NCBI GenBank assembly: GCA_964569055.1
Contig: CAZMSZ010000001.1
Span: forward strand, 1 to 64,000
Reading direction: 5' to 3'
Length of the DNA: 64,000 nucleotides
Source: JAWLGW01 sp964569055
GTDB taxonomy: Bacteria > Planctomycetota > J058
Position 1 is the first letter of the stretch. Every line of letters begins with the position of its first letter. The notes below the pieces were generated by a model. It made no database searches, was not told the origin of the DNA, and worked only from the letters and a program-made list of their open reading frames with translations. This document shows positions 34,027-42,900 of the stretch, one piece after another. The position numbers and the translations under genes were made by a program.

Positions 34027-34752
34027 ATGGCGAGCAAGCGCGAGACGAGCCCCACGCGATCCCCTTCGCACGAGGAGACGAAGCACGGCGCCAGCTCCAG
34101 CAGCGCGAGCGCCACGGTGGCGCCGCCACAGGATCACAGCCACAGCTTCGCGCAGGTGCAGGTGCAGGCGCCGGTGCCGAGGTCGGGCAGTCGGGTGCGC
34201 GTGGACCCAACTGCGCTGTTCCAGCAGTTCTGGACCGGGCTGGGCACCACCAGCCGCGACCTCCAGCCACTTACCGAGACGCCCCACTATGACTTTGCGC
34301 GAGCGTACCTCGAGTACGGCGATACCGACGAGAAGAAGGCGGCCTGGGCGACGGCCTGGCGGGACTACGACGAGTACACACAGTGGGAGGGCTACGGCTG
34401 GCAGGGCACTACGCACAACGGAGCGCACAACCCCGTCGTGTATGCGCAGAACATCGCGCAATTCGAGCGAGGGCTAGACCTCAAGAGCCAGCAGATCCGA
34501 GCCAGGCCGGTCAACGTCAACGGGCAGATCGCCTACATGGTGACGGACGGAATGCACCGCGCCAGCTACGCCGCCGCCCGCCGCATGAGCTCGATCCCGA
34601 TCACGGTGGACGGCGACTACGACCCGCGCCTGCGCCAGGCGGTTCGCCTCGATCGCGCGTGGGTCCGCGCCACGGTCCGACAGATTCGGGCCGCAGAGGC
34701 CGCGGCCGCTCGGAACCAGAGCGCTCCCTCATCGAGCAGCTCGGGCAAGTAG
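34027..34752 (+). CDS. Candidate eCIS cargo with ParB/sulfiredoxin-like DGxHR motif
   Basis: 241 aa, starting 3 bases after the ATPase stop. Residues 1-58 are Ser/Thr-rich and disordered (HGASSSSASATVAPPQ), as in known eCIS payload N-termini that act as packaging signals. Residues 60-230 are folded. MVTDGMHRASYAAARRMSSI (171-190), followed by PITVDGDYD, resembles the ParB/Srx fold signature DGxHRxxAxxxxG...IPVxV, which binds a nucleotide or acts as a nuclease or kinase in relatives. The C-terminus is again Ser-rich (APSSSSSGK). Codon choice is less GC-biased than in the eCIS genes. It might instead be a transcription regulator of the locus; no helix-turn-helix is seen. Confidence 0.75.
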   Translation: MASKRETSPTRSPSHEETKHGASSSSASATVAPPQDHSHSFAQVQVQAPVPRSGSRVRVDPTALFQQFWTGLGTTSRDLQPLTETPHYDFARAYLEYGDTDEKKAAWATAWRDYDEYTQWEGYGWQGTTHNGAHNPVVYAQNIAQFERGLDLKSQQIRARPVNVNGQIAYMVTDGMHRASYAAARRMSSIPITVDGDYDPRLRQAVRLDRAWVRATVRQIRAAEAAAARNQSAPSSSSSGK

Positions 34753-34814
34753 GCGCCCGCGCGGGTCGAGCATCCGCTCGCCAGAGGTGCACGAGGGACG
34801 ATCGGAGGGTCGGC

Positions 34815-36278
34815 ATGAACACGCGCCAGAGCCCGAGAGTGGGGCAGAAGCGCTACGCTAGGCCGTCCCCGACCCCTGACTCCGAGCGTCGCTCGCCGAC
34901 GCCGCCGCCGTCGCAGGGACACTTGCTCGGTGGCGTTCCCATCGCGTCTCCTCCGCGTGTTCCCATCACGCCTGCGGACGACGCGATCGAGCCGCGCCAA
35001 AGCCAGCGGCGGAAGCCCAGCGCGAGTCCGCGCGAGCGGTCGAAGTTGGAGTCCAAGTCGGACTCCGACTCCGATGCGGACGAGGAGTGGCTTCCGTCCG
35101 GCGCCGACGCGGATGTCGAGTCGAGCTCGAAATCGGAATCGGAGCTCGATCGGCGCGGCAAGGACCTCTACAAGACCGGGCAGCCCTTGACGGCATTCAC
35201 GCTCAACCTCGCGAAGTTTGGCGATGGAACCGAACCTTCGGTGAAGGCCAGCAAGCGTGAAGTGGTCGCTCGGATGCTCGAGCTGTGGCAGCCCGCGTTC
35301 ATGGCCCTGCAGGAGGTGACAAATCCCGAAAGGTTGTTCCAGGGGAAGGGAGCGACTCGTCGCCGCGCGGCAGACCCGGGCCTCGCACAAATCAATGTGA
35401 TGGCGCTCGAGGCCTCGGACTCGGAGTCGGACTCGGAATCGAAGTCGCAACCAAGTTCGAGCTCGTCCAGCTCGGCCGCCGACCTGCCGGGGCCCATGCC
35501 CGAGCTGCCCGTCGAGGACGACTACGCACTGTTGCATGGGCCCAGCTTCGAGAGTGGCACTTATCACGAGCACTACTCCTTGATCTACAACAGGCGACGG
35601 GTGGTCGGCGTGCCTCAGCTGTACCACTACGACCCAGAGCAGAAGAAGCTCGTCGAGGCGCCCGGCAATCAGGCGGTTCACTCCTTCAGCTCCAAGGCCA
35701 AGAAGACGCGGCCCCTCCCCTTCTGGAGCATCGCCCTCGATACGTCCGACTACCACCTGCGGCCCGAGGTGCGCGGGCGGAAGCGCGAGCGCGAGGTCAC
35801 CAACGTCCTCGCCGCGGTCGTGCACACCTCGCCGTCGATCAACGTCAAGGGGGAGGTCGACGACATCCTCGCCGCCCTCGAGCAGGTCCGACTGAACGAG
35901 GAGAAGAGCAACACGCCCAGGGCCATCCTCGCGCTGGGTGACTTCTACATGCAGCGCGCCAACCCGAAGCTCTACGAGGCGCTCCAGCAAGGCGCCAGGG
36001 GTTGGAGGCTCCTCGCGCCCCCGACCCACACCAACTTCCCTCACAAGGGGAGCGGGCAGACCGCCGACCACGCCGTGCTCCAGGACGAAAGGGTCTCGGG
36101 CCTGTGGGCCCGCGCGATCGGGCCCGGACGCCACGGATCGGTCGAGGACGCGACGGAGGCACCGCAGGAGCAGCTCGCCAACTGGCCAAAGAAGAAGATG
36201 GACCACGCCCCGGTGGCGCTGGGCTTCACCCTGCCCGGCACCTCCATGGGCCCTCCGCAGGAGGACGAGGACCTGTAG
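34815..36278 (+). CDS. Candidate eCIS cargo: EEP (DNase-I fold) protein with acidic/Ser-rich inserts
   Basis: 487 aa. ATG at 34815 after GGAGGGTCGGC. Residues 1-115 are disordered: a basic Pro/Ser/Arg part, then an acidic Ser/Asp run (KSDSDSDADEE, SSSKSESE). The endonuclease/exonuclease/phosphatase pattern follows: N131 in FTLNLAKFG, E167 in MALQEV, H337 in AAVVHTSP, D376 in LALGDFYM (Tyr replaces the usual Asn of GDxN), D418-H419 in TADHAVL, and D463-H464 in MDHAPVALGF. A second Ser/Asp run (residues 201-221) sits inside the domain, as a surface loop. Members cut DNA or hydrolyse phosphoesters or phosphoinositides; the substrate here is unknown. The GDFY variant may lower or change activity. 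Base composition is unlike the eCIS genes. Confidence 0.8.
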   Translation: MNTRQSPRVGQKRYARPSPTPDSERRSPTPPPSQGHLLGGVPIASPPRVPITPADDAIEPRQSQRRKPSASPRERSKLESKSDSDSDADEEWLPSGADADVESSSKSESELDRRGKDLYKTGQPLTAFTLNLAKFGDGTEPSVKASKREVVARMLELWQPAFMALQEVTNPERLFQGKGATRRRAADPGLAQINVMALEASDSESDSESKSQPSSSSSSSAADLPGPMPELPVEDDYALLHGPSFESGTYHEHYSLIYNRRRVVGVPQLYHYDPEQKKLVEAPGNQAVHSFSSKAKKTRPLPFWSIALDTSDYHLRPEVRGRKREREVTNVLAAVVHTSPSINVKGEVDDILAALEQVRLNEEKSNTPRAILALGDFYMQRANPKLYEALQQGARGWRLLAPPTHTNFPHKGSGQTADHAVLQDERVSGLWARAIGPGRHGSVEDATEAPQEQLANWPKKKMDHAPVALGFTLPGTSMGPPQEDEDL

Positions 36279-36570
36279 GCGAGCCCAGCGAGTTGAGACC
36301 GACGAGACAGGGGAGGACGCTGTGGTCGGGGGCTGTTCGCGGAGGACGTGGTGAACAAGGAGCGTCGCGGGTCCGAGAAGCGGAGGAGGCCAACTCATCC
36401 GCGGAATGACCAGGACTCGCTCGCCTGGAGCGAGAACGATTCACCCCTCAGGGCCGAGAGTGATCGCGCGCTCTAGTACGGCTCCGCATGGCCGAGCGAC
36501 ACGGCACGGGACGCGACCCTGGGAGCGGCTCCATGGAGAGCGACTCGACAGGTTTACTCCTCGCGCCCGC
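36279..36570. other. Intergenic region between convergent genes
   Basis: 292 bases without a convincing gene. It holds one clear hairpin (36416-36434, separate entry) between the plus-strand EEP gene and the minus-strand GNAT-SET gene. Confidence 0.5.
36416..36434. terminator. Candidate bidirectional terminator hairpin
   Basis: CTCGCTC (36416-36422), loop GCCTG and GAGCGAG (36428-36434) make a perfect 7-bp stem between two convergent genes. There is no T-run, so termination would not be of the classic intrinsic type. Confidence 0.35.
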
Positions 36571-38700
36571 TCACGACGTCGGGAGCCGATCGAGCCGGTG
36601 GGGCGTCGGCCCCGCTCGTCGGCCCTCGTCCTGAGGCGCGGTCTCCTGGAGGAAGGCGGCGACGCGCTCGAGCACGCGCTTCTCGGCCAGGCGGACCACT
36701 ACGCAGCTCCGCACCCGCGGGTCGAGCCCACCCGCCGCGAGCAGGCGCTCGTCCTCCTCGATCGTGGTGGGATAGTCGGCCAGCGCTCGACGGCAGACGT
36801 CGTGCAGGGCGCGCCGCGTGCGCCGTTCGTTGACCGGTGAGAGCGGGGAGGCGGGGGTGCGCGTCCCGTCGAGGAGCGCGGAGAGCTCGGGTGCGTTCGC
36901 CAGCGCCACGCGCAGGAAGATCAGGGCCTCGGTGAGCGCGTCGTCCAGCTCGCAGCGGTACGGGAGCGTGCAGGAGCGCGTGCCCCCCGCCGGGAGCCCC
37001 AGGACCTCGCGGCGGCGGAGCTCCCAGCGATCGTGTGGCAGCGCGAGCTCCAGGGTCACGGTCTCCTGCTCGAGGTTGTCCTCGAGCACGAACCCGTACC
37101 CGAGCAGGTAGCGGACGTTGCTCTTCTCGCCGTAGGTGTCGCACACCGGTTCGCCGCGGGCAATGTCGCGCGCGGCGTGCATCGTGAACCGCTGGAGCTC
37201 CTCCGAGTAGCCCCAGCTCACGTCGGCCTGGGCGGGGCGGCGGTGGTTCAGCATGTCCGCCAGCGGGACGAGGCAGCGCGTGGGCACCCCGTCCAGCGTC
37301 AGGCCGAACACTCGGCTCACGATCACCAGCCGCGCCCAGGTGAAGGCGTCGAGCGTGTGCTGCCAGTCGGGCAGCGCCGCACGCAGGGCCTCATGGTCCC
37401 GCGCGAGCGACGCCCGGCGCTCCTCCAGGACCCGGGCCAGGCCCGTGCCCTCGAGCTCACGCAGCGTGGCGGCGTCGAAGAAGAACGGGTGCTCCGGGAA
37501 CGAGGCGGGGAGGGCGTCGATCAAGGCGCGCCACACCGAGTCCGGCCGCGCGCGCTCGTCCAGCAGGAAGGCGGCGAACGACGAGTCCTCGCTCTCGAGC
37601 CGCGCGCGGGCGCGCGCCAGCGCGCGACCGACCCGCGACGTGCTGGCCAGCTCCCGCGTGAGGATCGCGCGCCGCGGGAGCTCGAGCACGGTCGCCCCGC
37701 GCGGCAGGTCGGCCGTCGCGCGCGCTCCCCGGTGGCGGTCGGGCGCTTCGTCGATCGTCAGGCCGCGGACGCGTGCGCCCTCGCGCTCCAGCCAGCGCAC
37801 GAGCGCCTCGACCGGGCTCGCGCCCGGCGAGGTCACCGCAGGGCGTGGGTGGCGCTGCAGGAGCTGCCAGGTCCCGCGCGGCGTGCAGCCGTTGGCCGCG
37901 AACACCCGCTGCATGGGCGCGTTCTCCTCGCGGGTCGCGTCGACGTAGCGCTGGGCGCCCGCGGCGCGCAGGCGGTGCAGCGTCGCGGCATGGAGGGCCT
38001 TGGCCAGCCCCCGTCCCCGCGCCTCGGGGAACACGCCCATGAAGAGGATCGTGCCTGCGCGTGCGGCGCCTCGAGCGAACAGGCGCGCCAAAACCACGCC
38101 GACCTCGACGCCGTCAAGCGCCACCACGGCCCAGAGCGGGTCGGGTTCCCCCTCGATCAGGTCCAGCAGGTCGTCCAGCTCGGCCTCGAGGTCGAGCTGC
38201 GCGGGCCAGCAGCGGGCCAGCGCCTCCCGCAGGCGCGGGAGCCCGACCTCTCGGAGCGAGGCGTACGAGAAGGGGTCGCTGCGGGACTCCGCCGGCAGCC
38301 GCACGAGGTCGCACGCTACCCTCAGCTCGCGCCCGCGCGGCTCGTAGCCCTCGCGGCGCAGCCAGCCCACGTCCTCGGTGGCGGGCAAGTACGCCTCGAG
38401 CAGTTGTCCGGGCGAGCGCTCGTGGAGCCCCGCCAGTAGCGCGGCCTCGACCTCGCCCTGCCGGTCGTGTGGCGCGCTGTGTCCCTCGATCCGGAATCCC
38501 CCGGGCGTGGCGGTCCCGACCAGCGCTCCGAGGGGGACGCGGCCCTCCCAGGCCACGAGCACCGCCCGCGGGTCGCCACGGAGCGCGTCGCGCAGCTCAC
38601 CTTCGTCGAGGGGGTCGTCGGCCGCCGCGCGGGCCGCGCGGGCCAGGGCGATCCAGGCAGGGTCGTCGCCCGGGCGCGGAGGACGGACCAGGAGGGGCAC
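36571..38700 (-). CDS. GNAT acetyltransferase - SET methyltransferase fusion (SETD3/Rubisco-LSMT-like)
   Basis: 709 aa. GTG start at 38700 with TAGGA upstream. Residues 1-285 contain tandem GNAT-like halves; the second has the acetyl-CoA motif MGVFPEARGRGLAKALHAAT (221-240) and ENAPMQRVFAANGC. Residues about 305-540 form a split SET domain of the SETD3/SETD6/Rubisco-LSMT class: RGARATADLPRGATVLELPR, VPLADMLNHRRP (478-489), ARDIARGEPVCDTYGEKSNV and YLLGYGFVLEDN, with the catalytic-region Tyr523. The C-terminus (ELRRREVLGLP, DDALTEALIFLRVALAN) matches the Rubisco-substrate-binding-like helical domain. SETD3 relatives methylate Lys or actin His in eukaryotes. It lies between two EEP cargo candidates, on the opposite strand, lacks a disordered N-terminus and has high-GC codon use. 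It may be an effector or an ordinary cytosolic modifying enzyme. Confidence 0.85.
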   Translation of the reverse strand: MPLLVRPPRPGDDPAWIALARAARAAADDPLDEGELRDALRGDPRAVLVAWEGRVPLGALVGTATPGGFRIEGHSAPHDRQGEVEAALLAGLHERSPGQLLEAYLPATEDVGWLRREGYEPRGRELRVACDLVRLPAESRSDPFSYASLREVGLPRLREALARCWPAQLDLEAELDDLLDLIEGEPDPLWAVVALDGVEVGVVLARLFARGAARAGTILFMGVFPEARGRGLAKALHAATLHRLRAAGAQRYVDATREENAPMQRVFAANGCTPRGTWQLLQRHPRPAVTSPGASPVEALVRWLEREGARVRGLTIDEAPDRHRGARATADLPRGATVLELPRRAILTRELASTSRVGRALARARARLESEDSSFAAFLLDERARPDSVWRALIDALPASFPEHPFFFDAATLRELEGTGLARVLEERRASLARDHEALRAALPDWQHTLDAFTWARLVIVSRVFGLTLDGVPTRCLVPLADMLNHRRPAQADVSWGYSEELQRFTMHAARDIARGEPVCDTYGEKSNVRYLLGYGFVLEDNLEQETVTLELALPHDRWELRRREVLGLPAGGTRSCTLPYRCELDDALTEALIFLRVALANAPELSALLDGTRTPASPLSPVNERRTRRALHDVCRRALADYPTTIEEDERLLAAGGLDPRVRSCVVVRLAEKRVLERVAAFLQETAPQDEGRRAGPTPHRLDRLPTS

Positions 38701-38757
38701 GTCGCGATCCTACGCGAGAGACTTGTGCGGCGGCCGCGGGCGGGTGACCATGGCGTC

Positions 38758-39870
38758 GTGAGCGGTCGGCGTCAGGGCAAGGGGAAGGGCGGCCGTCGGG
38801 GCGGCGCGGAGCGCAAACAGCGCACGCCACCCAGCACCCGCTCGAGTCGCGTGAGCAGCCGCTCGGCCCCGGCGGCGGCTGCGGCGACGCGGGGGCACCA
38901 CCTCAGGGACGTCCCCCGCGACGCGCCGTCCACCCCCAGGACCCGCCGCGCAGCGACGAGCAGCAGCAGCGCGGACGGCAGCGGCACCGGCGACAGCCTG
39001 AGCGTGGTCTCCTGGAACACCGAGCACAAGGAGTCCCTGTCGCATTCCTCACTGGCCCCCGTCTTCAACGCCTTCCGCGCGGCGACGGGCGCCGGCGTGA
39101 TCCTGGTGCAGGAGCCCTCGCCGTCGCTGCGACGCGCCTCCGGTCGGAGCGGATCCCGAAATCCGTGGGAGGTCGTGTCGGAGTTCGAGACGGCGGGTCG
39201 TGAGCGGATCGGCGCCGGCGCCAACCACGACGAGAAGAACACCGACGCCGTGGTGGTGGTCCACCAGGAGGAGAAGAAGCGGTTTCATATGAGGTTCTCG
39301 GCGGTGCGCCCGAGTCGGGGGACGAACACGGGTCGGCACGCGATCCGTGCTGATTTCACCCACAAGGACACGGGTGCCACGTTCCAACTGGCGACCGCGC
39401 ACGCGCCCTATCAAGGCGCCACGGCATCGACCTCGTTCTTCAGCGGCACCCTCGCCGCGAACCCCGACGCCGACGCGGTGATGGGTGACCTGAACCTATA
39501 CTCGCACCACCGCAGGGACCGCGCGCTCGCGGACTTGCAGCCGGTGCCGCACGGTCCAACCTCCAATTATGGGCAAGGGAGCCCGCTCGATCAGACCTAC
39601 GCGCGCCGGAGTCCTCGCGGCCATGGCCGCCTCTACCCCAGCGCACGCCCGCCCCGCGAGCTCGGGCAGCACGGGCACGACATCCCGATCTCCGGTGCCG
39701 CAGCCAACCGAGTGGCAGAGCCCGACCACCTGCCGATCTACGCGCAGTTCTCCCTGCGGGCTCCGGCGGCACCCGCCGCGCCGCCCAGCCGGAGGCGCAG
39801 GGCCCCGTCCTCGTCGTCGTCCTCGTCCTCGGCTCGCAAGCGGGTGAAGAAGAATGACGGCGACGAGTGA
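38758..39870 (+). CDS. Candidate eCIS cargo: CdtB/DNase-I-like EEP protein with basic tails
   Basis: 370 aa from GTG 38758 (an in-frame GTG at 38725, preceded by GAGAG, is an alternative). Residues 1-78 are disordered, very basic and Ser/Arg-rich (GRRQGKGKGGRRGG). The EEP fold has all expected catalytic residues: N87 in VVSWNTEH, E119 in ILVQEP, H215 in LATAHAPYQG, D244 and N246 in VMGDLNLY, D278 in SPLDQTY, D323-H324 in EPDHLPIYAQF. This completeness suggests an active nuclease or phosphodiesterase of the DNase I/CdtB type. The C-terminus (residues 345-370) is an Arg cluster, eight Ser and ARKRVKK, resembling a bipartite nuclear-localisation signal. Divergent from the GNAT-SET gene with only 57 bases between starts. 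It might alternatively act on host phosphoinositides. Confidence 0.82.
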   Translation: MSGRRQGKGKGGRRGGAERKQRTPPSTRSSRVSSRSAPAAAAATRGHHLRDVPRDAPSTPRTRRAATSSSSADGSGTGDSLSVVSWNTEHKESLSHSSLAPVFNAFRAATGAGVILVQEPSPSLRRASGRSGSRNPWEVVSEFETAGRERIGAGANHDEKNTDAVVVVHQEEKKRFHMRFSAVRPSRGTNTGRHAIRADFTHKDTGATFQLATAHAPYQGATASTSFFSGTLAANPDADAVMGDLNLYSHHRRDRALADLQPVPHGPTSNYGQGSPLDQTYARRSPRGHGRLYPSARPPRELGQHGHDIPISGAAANRVAEPDHLPIYAQFSLRAPAAPAAPPSRRRRAPSSSSSSSSARKRVKKNDGDE

Positions 39871-39927
39871 CCGACGCGGCCCCGACCCCAAACCAGCCGA
39901 AGAATCCGGGGCCCGTAGAATCGTGCC

Positions 39928-42900
39928 GTGGCCCGCAAGACCGCAGCTCCACGACCTCCCGCGCCCGCGGCGCCCGCGCTCTCGCTCGCTGGCGAGCTGC
40001 GCGAGCTCGTGCGCGGGCTGCCCGCCGCGGGCGAGGTCGCGGCGGCGCTGCGGGCTGGCGAGGCGGTCGCGGCGCGGGGGCTGCCCGAGGGGGCGCGCGC
40101 GGCGCTGATCGCGGGGCTGGCGCGCGAGCGGCCGCTGCTGGTGATCGCGCCCGATCAGGACGGGGTGCGGGCGCTGGCGGGGGACCTCGAGGAGCTCGGC
40201 GGCGACGAGCGGCCGGTGATCAAGAACCCGCCGCTCGACCTGTTCGAGGAGGGCGGCCCTAGCGAGCTCGAGCCCGGCGCCGCGGTGGGGGCGCGGCTGC
40301 GTGTGCTGCGGGCGCTGGCGGCCGCGCCGGCGCCGGTGGTGCTGACCAGCGTCAGCGCGCTGCTGCAGCGGCTCCCCGGGCCCGAGGCGGTCGGCGCGGG
40401 GGCGCTGGTGCTCGCGCCCGGCGGCGAGCTCGACCCGGCCGACCTGGCGCGTCGGTTGGTCGACCGCGGCTATCGCCGCGTGGCCCTGGTCGAGGCGCCG
40501 GGCGAGTTCGCGGTGCGCGGCGGGATCTTCGACTTGTTCCCGCTCGGGGCCGAGCGCCCCGTGCGCGTCGAGCTGTTCGGCGACACGATCGACTCGCTGC
40601 GCGCGTTCGAGCCCGAGTCGCAGCGCTCGCTCGGCGAGCTGCCGCGGCTGGCGCTGTCGCTGCTCGCCGTGGCGGACTACCGCCGGCTGGCGCGCGAGCG
40701 CGGGGCCTCGCTGCTCGATCACCTCCCCGCCGACGCGGCCCTGGTCCTGCTCGAGGCGACCCGCTGCCGCGAGCGGCTGGCCCAGGCCGCCGAGCGGTTC
40801 GCCGGCCACGAGGCGGAGCTGCTCTCCGCCGCCGCGATCGAGGCGGCCTGGAGCGCGCGCGCCCGGCTGTGCGTGGGCGCGAGCGGCGAGCCGGCCACCG
40901 ACGGGCGCGAGGTCGCGTTCCCGTGCGCGCCCGCCGCCCTGGGCGCGCTGGCGCGCGGGCCCGAGGCGGTGACCGACGAGCTGGCGCGGCAGGTCGCGCG
41001 CGGCGAGCGCTTGACCGTGAGCTGCGTCAACGAGGCCGAGCTGGAGCGCCTGGCCGAGCTGTGCCGCGACAGCGGGCTGGCCGTCGACGTGGGCAGCGCG
41101 CTCCGTCGCTCGCCGGCTCCCGCCGGGCTGACCCTGGTGATCTCGTCGCTCCCGAGCGGGCTGCGGCTCCCCGAGCACGGCGTGTGGCTGCTCCCCTCCA
41201 GCGAGCTGTTCACCCGCCACGTGCGGAGCGAGACGACCAGCCCCCACCGGCGCGCCGGGCGGGCCGCCAAGAGCACGGCCGTCGAGTCGTTCGCGGACCT
41301 CGAGGAGGGGACGTACGTGGTCCACGTCTCCTACGGGATCGCGCAGTTCCAGGGGATCGTGCGGCGCGAGCGCGACGGGCAGCCGCGCGACTTCCTCGAG
41401 CTCTTGTTCGACGGCGGCACGCTGTTCATTCCCACCGACCGGATCGGGCTGGTGCGGCGCTACGTCGGCCCGACCAGCAGCCCGCCCAAGCTCTCCAAGC
41501 TGGGCGGCCAGGGCTGGCGCAACAAGACCAAGCGCGCGGCCGAGGCCGTGCGCGACCTCGCGGCCGAGCTGCTCGAGGTGCAGGCCGAGCGCATGGTGCG
41601 GCCGGGGTTCGCGTTCCCGCCCGACGGGCGGGCGCAGCGGCTGTTCGAGGAGAGCTTCGAGTACACCGACACCCCCGACCAGAGCCGCGTGACGGGCGAG
41701 GTGCGGGCCGACATGGTCGCGCCGCGCGCCATGGACCGGGTGGTGTGCGGCGACGTCGGCTACGGCAAGACGGAGATCGCGATCCGGGCCGCGTTCAAGT
41801 GCGTGTCCGCCGGGCGGCAGGTGGCGGTGCTGGCGCCGACCACCGTGCTGGCGCACCAGCACCACCGCACGTTCAGCGAGCGGTTCGCCCCCTACCCCTA
41901 CCGGGTCGAGGTGCTCAGCCGGTTCCGCACCAAGGCCGAGCAGCGCGAGGTGCTCAAGGCCGCCAAGGCGGGCGGGGTGGACGTGGTGATCGGGACGCAC
42001 CGCCTGCTCAGCGGCGACGTCGAGTTCCGCGACCTCGGGCTGGTGGTGGTCGACGAGGAGCAGCGGTTCGGCGTGGCCGACAAGGAGCGGCTCAAGGCGC
42101 TCCGCCGCACGGTCGACCTGCTCACGCTCACCGCCACCCCGATCCCGCGCACGCTCCACATGGCGCTCTCGGGGGCGCGCGACATCTCGGTGCTCCAGAC
42201 GCCCCCGCCCGGGCGCTCCCCCGTCGAGTCGAAGGTGGTGCCGTTCAGCGAGGGGCTGATCCGGCGCGCCGTCGAGCGCGAGCTGGCGCGCGACGGGCAG
42301 GTGTTCTTGGTCCACGACCGGGTGCGCACGATCAAGCGCCTCGCCGACAAGGTCAAGGAGCTGGTGCCGACCGCCCGGATCGGGATCGTGCACGGCCAGC
42401 TCGCCGAGCACGAGATCGAGGAGGTCATGCTGCGCTTCTTCCAGCACGAGCTCGACGTGCTGGTGGCGACCAGCCTGATCGAGAACGGGCTCGACGTGCG
42501 CCGCGCCAACACCCTGATCGTCGATCGGGCCGACCGGTTCGGCCTGGCCGAGCTGCACCAGCTCCGCGGGCGGGTCGGTCGCTCGAGCGTGCACGCCTAC
42601 GCCTACTTCCTGTTCGACCCCCACAAGCTCCCCTCGGACGTCTCGCGCCGGCGCCTGCGCGCGATCGAGGAGTTCAGCGAGCTGGGCTCGGGCTTCCAGA
42701 TCGCCATGCGCGACCTCGAGATCCGCGGCGCGGGCAACGTGCTCGGGGCCCAGCAGAGCGGGCACATCGTCAACGTCGGCTACGACCTGTACTGCCGCCT
42801 CCTGCGCCGGGCGGTGGCCGAGCTGACCGGCGAGCTGGGGCAGGGCGGCCCGCGCAAGCCGCGCAAGAAGAAGGCCTCGGGCGACCTCCTCGCCGAGCTC

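Noticed and set aside
34027..34752. Chromosome-partitioning ParB
   Set aside because: Only the DGxHR-type segment is similar. There is no helix-turn-helix domain, no CTP-binding pattern and no parA neighbour.
36406..36840. Plus-strand ORF in the spacer after the first EEP gene
   Set aside because: It runs into the antisense of the GNAT-SET gene, shows no family resemblance and lacks a ribosome-binding site.
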